Of a stretch of 5,784 nucleotides of DNA, positions 5,758 through 5,784 are shown one piece after another. The translations under genes were made by a program, and so were the position numbers. Under the pieces are notes generated by a model that was not told the origin of the DNA, did no database searches, and worked only from the letters and a program-made list of their open reading frames with translations. The stretch lies in contig JAIPAN010000085.1 in assembly GCA_021740025.1 (NCBI GenBank), forward strand, positions 1 through 5,784, in the 5' to 3' direction. This DNA is from Sphingobacteriaceae bacterium. GTDB lineage: Bacteria > Bacteroidota > Bacteroidia > Sphingobacteriales > Sphingobacteriaceae. How positions within the stretch are numbered: the first letter of the stretch is position 1; every line of letters starts with the position of its first letter.

Positions 5758-5784
5758 GTCATCCCGAGCTTTGCTTAGGATGAC
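5758..5784 (+). terminator. Strong inverted repeat after rpsP: probable terminator or REP-like palindrome
   Basis: GTCATCC (5758-5764) pairs perfectly with GGATGAC (5778-5784). Inside, after a C-A mismatch, GAGC (5766-5769) pairs with GCTT (5773-5776, one G-U) around the loop TTT. That gives an 11-pair stem with one mismatch, starting 22 nt after the rpsP stop. The window ends on its last base, so a following T-run cannot be seen. The arms resemble palindromes of the type GTCATCCTGAGC...GGATGAC that I recall as dispersed between genes in Bacteroidota genomes. It may serve as a terminator and mRNA 3' stabiliser. Confidence 0.65.

Noticed and set aside
1..5784. A mobile element, CRISPR array, defence island or tRNA/rRNA gene
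   Set aside because: All long frames are recognisable housekeeping genes, gaps are short, and I saw no direct repeats with spacers, transposase motifs or tRNA-like cloverleaf.

Overview
The window looks like an ordinary housekeeping segment of a Bacteroidota chromosome, most likely from the Sphingobacteriales side. Three things suggest this. Two upstream regions carry the Bacteroidota -7 promoter box TAnnTTTG, and A/T-rich leaders without Shine-Dalgarno sequences precede the genes. The proteins have Bacteroidota-type features: FtsH with a long periplasmic domain and Gly-rich linker, S16 with a long C-terminal extension, and a short BirA lacking the DNA-binding domain. As I recall it, the BirA N-terminus (MQNNTFS...LFIGQNL) resembles Pedobacter/Mucilaginibacter-type proteins. 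The genus assignment is inference.

Layout. On the minus strand, reading leftward from 1070, rsfS (ribosomal silencing factor) is followed 17 nt later by the start of ftsH (membrane AAA+ protease), which runs off the left edge after 226 codons. A 44-nt divergent intergenic region separates them from a tight plus-strand cluster: birA (biotin protein ligase, TTG start), dsbD (transmembrane thiol:disulfide reductase, 6 nt after birA) and pfkA (ATP-type 6-phosphofructokinase, 2 nt after dsbD). A 107-nt intergenic region follows, holding a promoter, two small tandem hairpins and a 4-codon mini-ORF. Then comes rpsP (ribosomal protein bS16) with a very long acidic tail. The window ends exactly on a strong inverted repeat that is probably the rpsP terminator and/or a dispersed palindromic repeat.

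How the genes work together. RsfS and S16 act on the ribosome. FtsH degrades membrane and misfolded proteins. BirA charges biotin enzymes such as acetyl-CoA carboxylase. DsbD moves reducing power across the inner membrane, and PfkA commits sugar to glycolysis. birA-dsbD-pfkA is probably one transcript because of its spacing, but the three products share no obvious pathway.

I see no mobile element, CRISPR array, tRNA/rRNA gene or defence system, and no convincing new multi-gene system. The parts most worth a second look are the rpsP leader (4896-4961), the 103-residue acidic tail of S16 with no basic residues, and the terminal palindrome.
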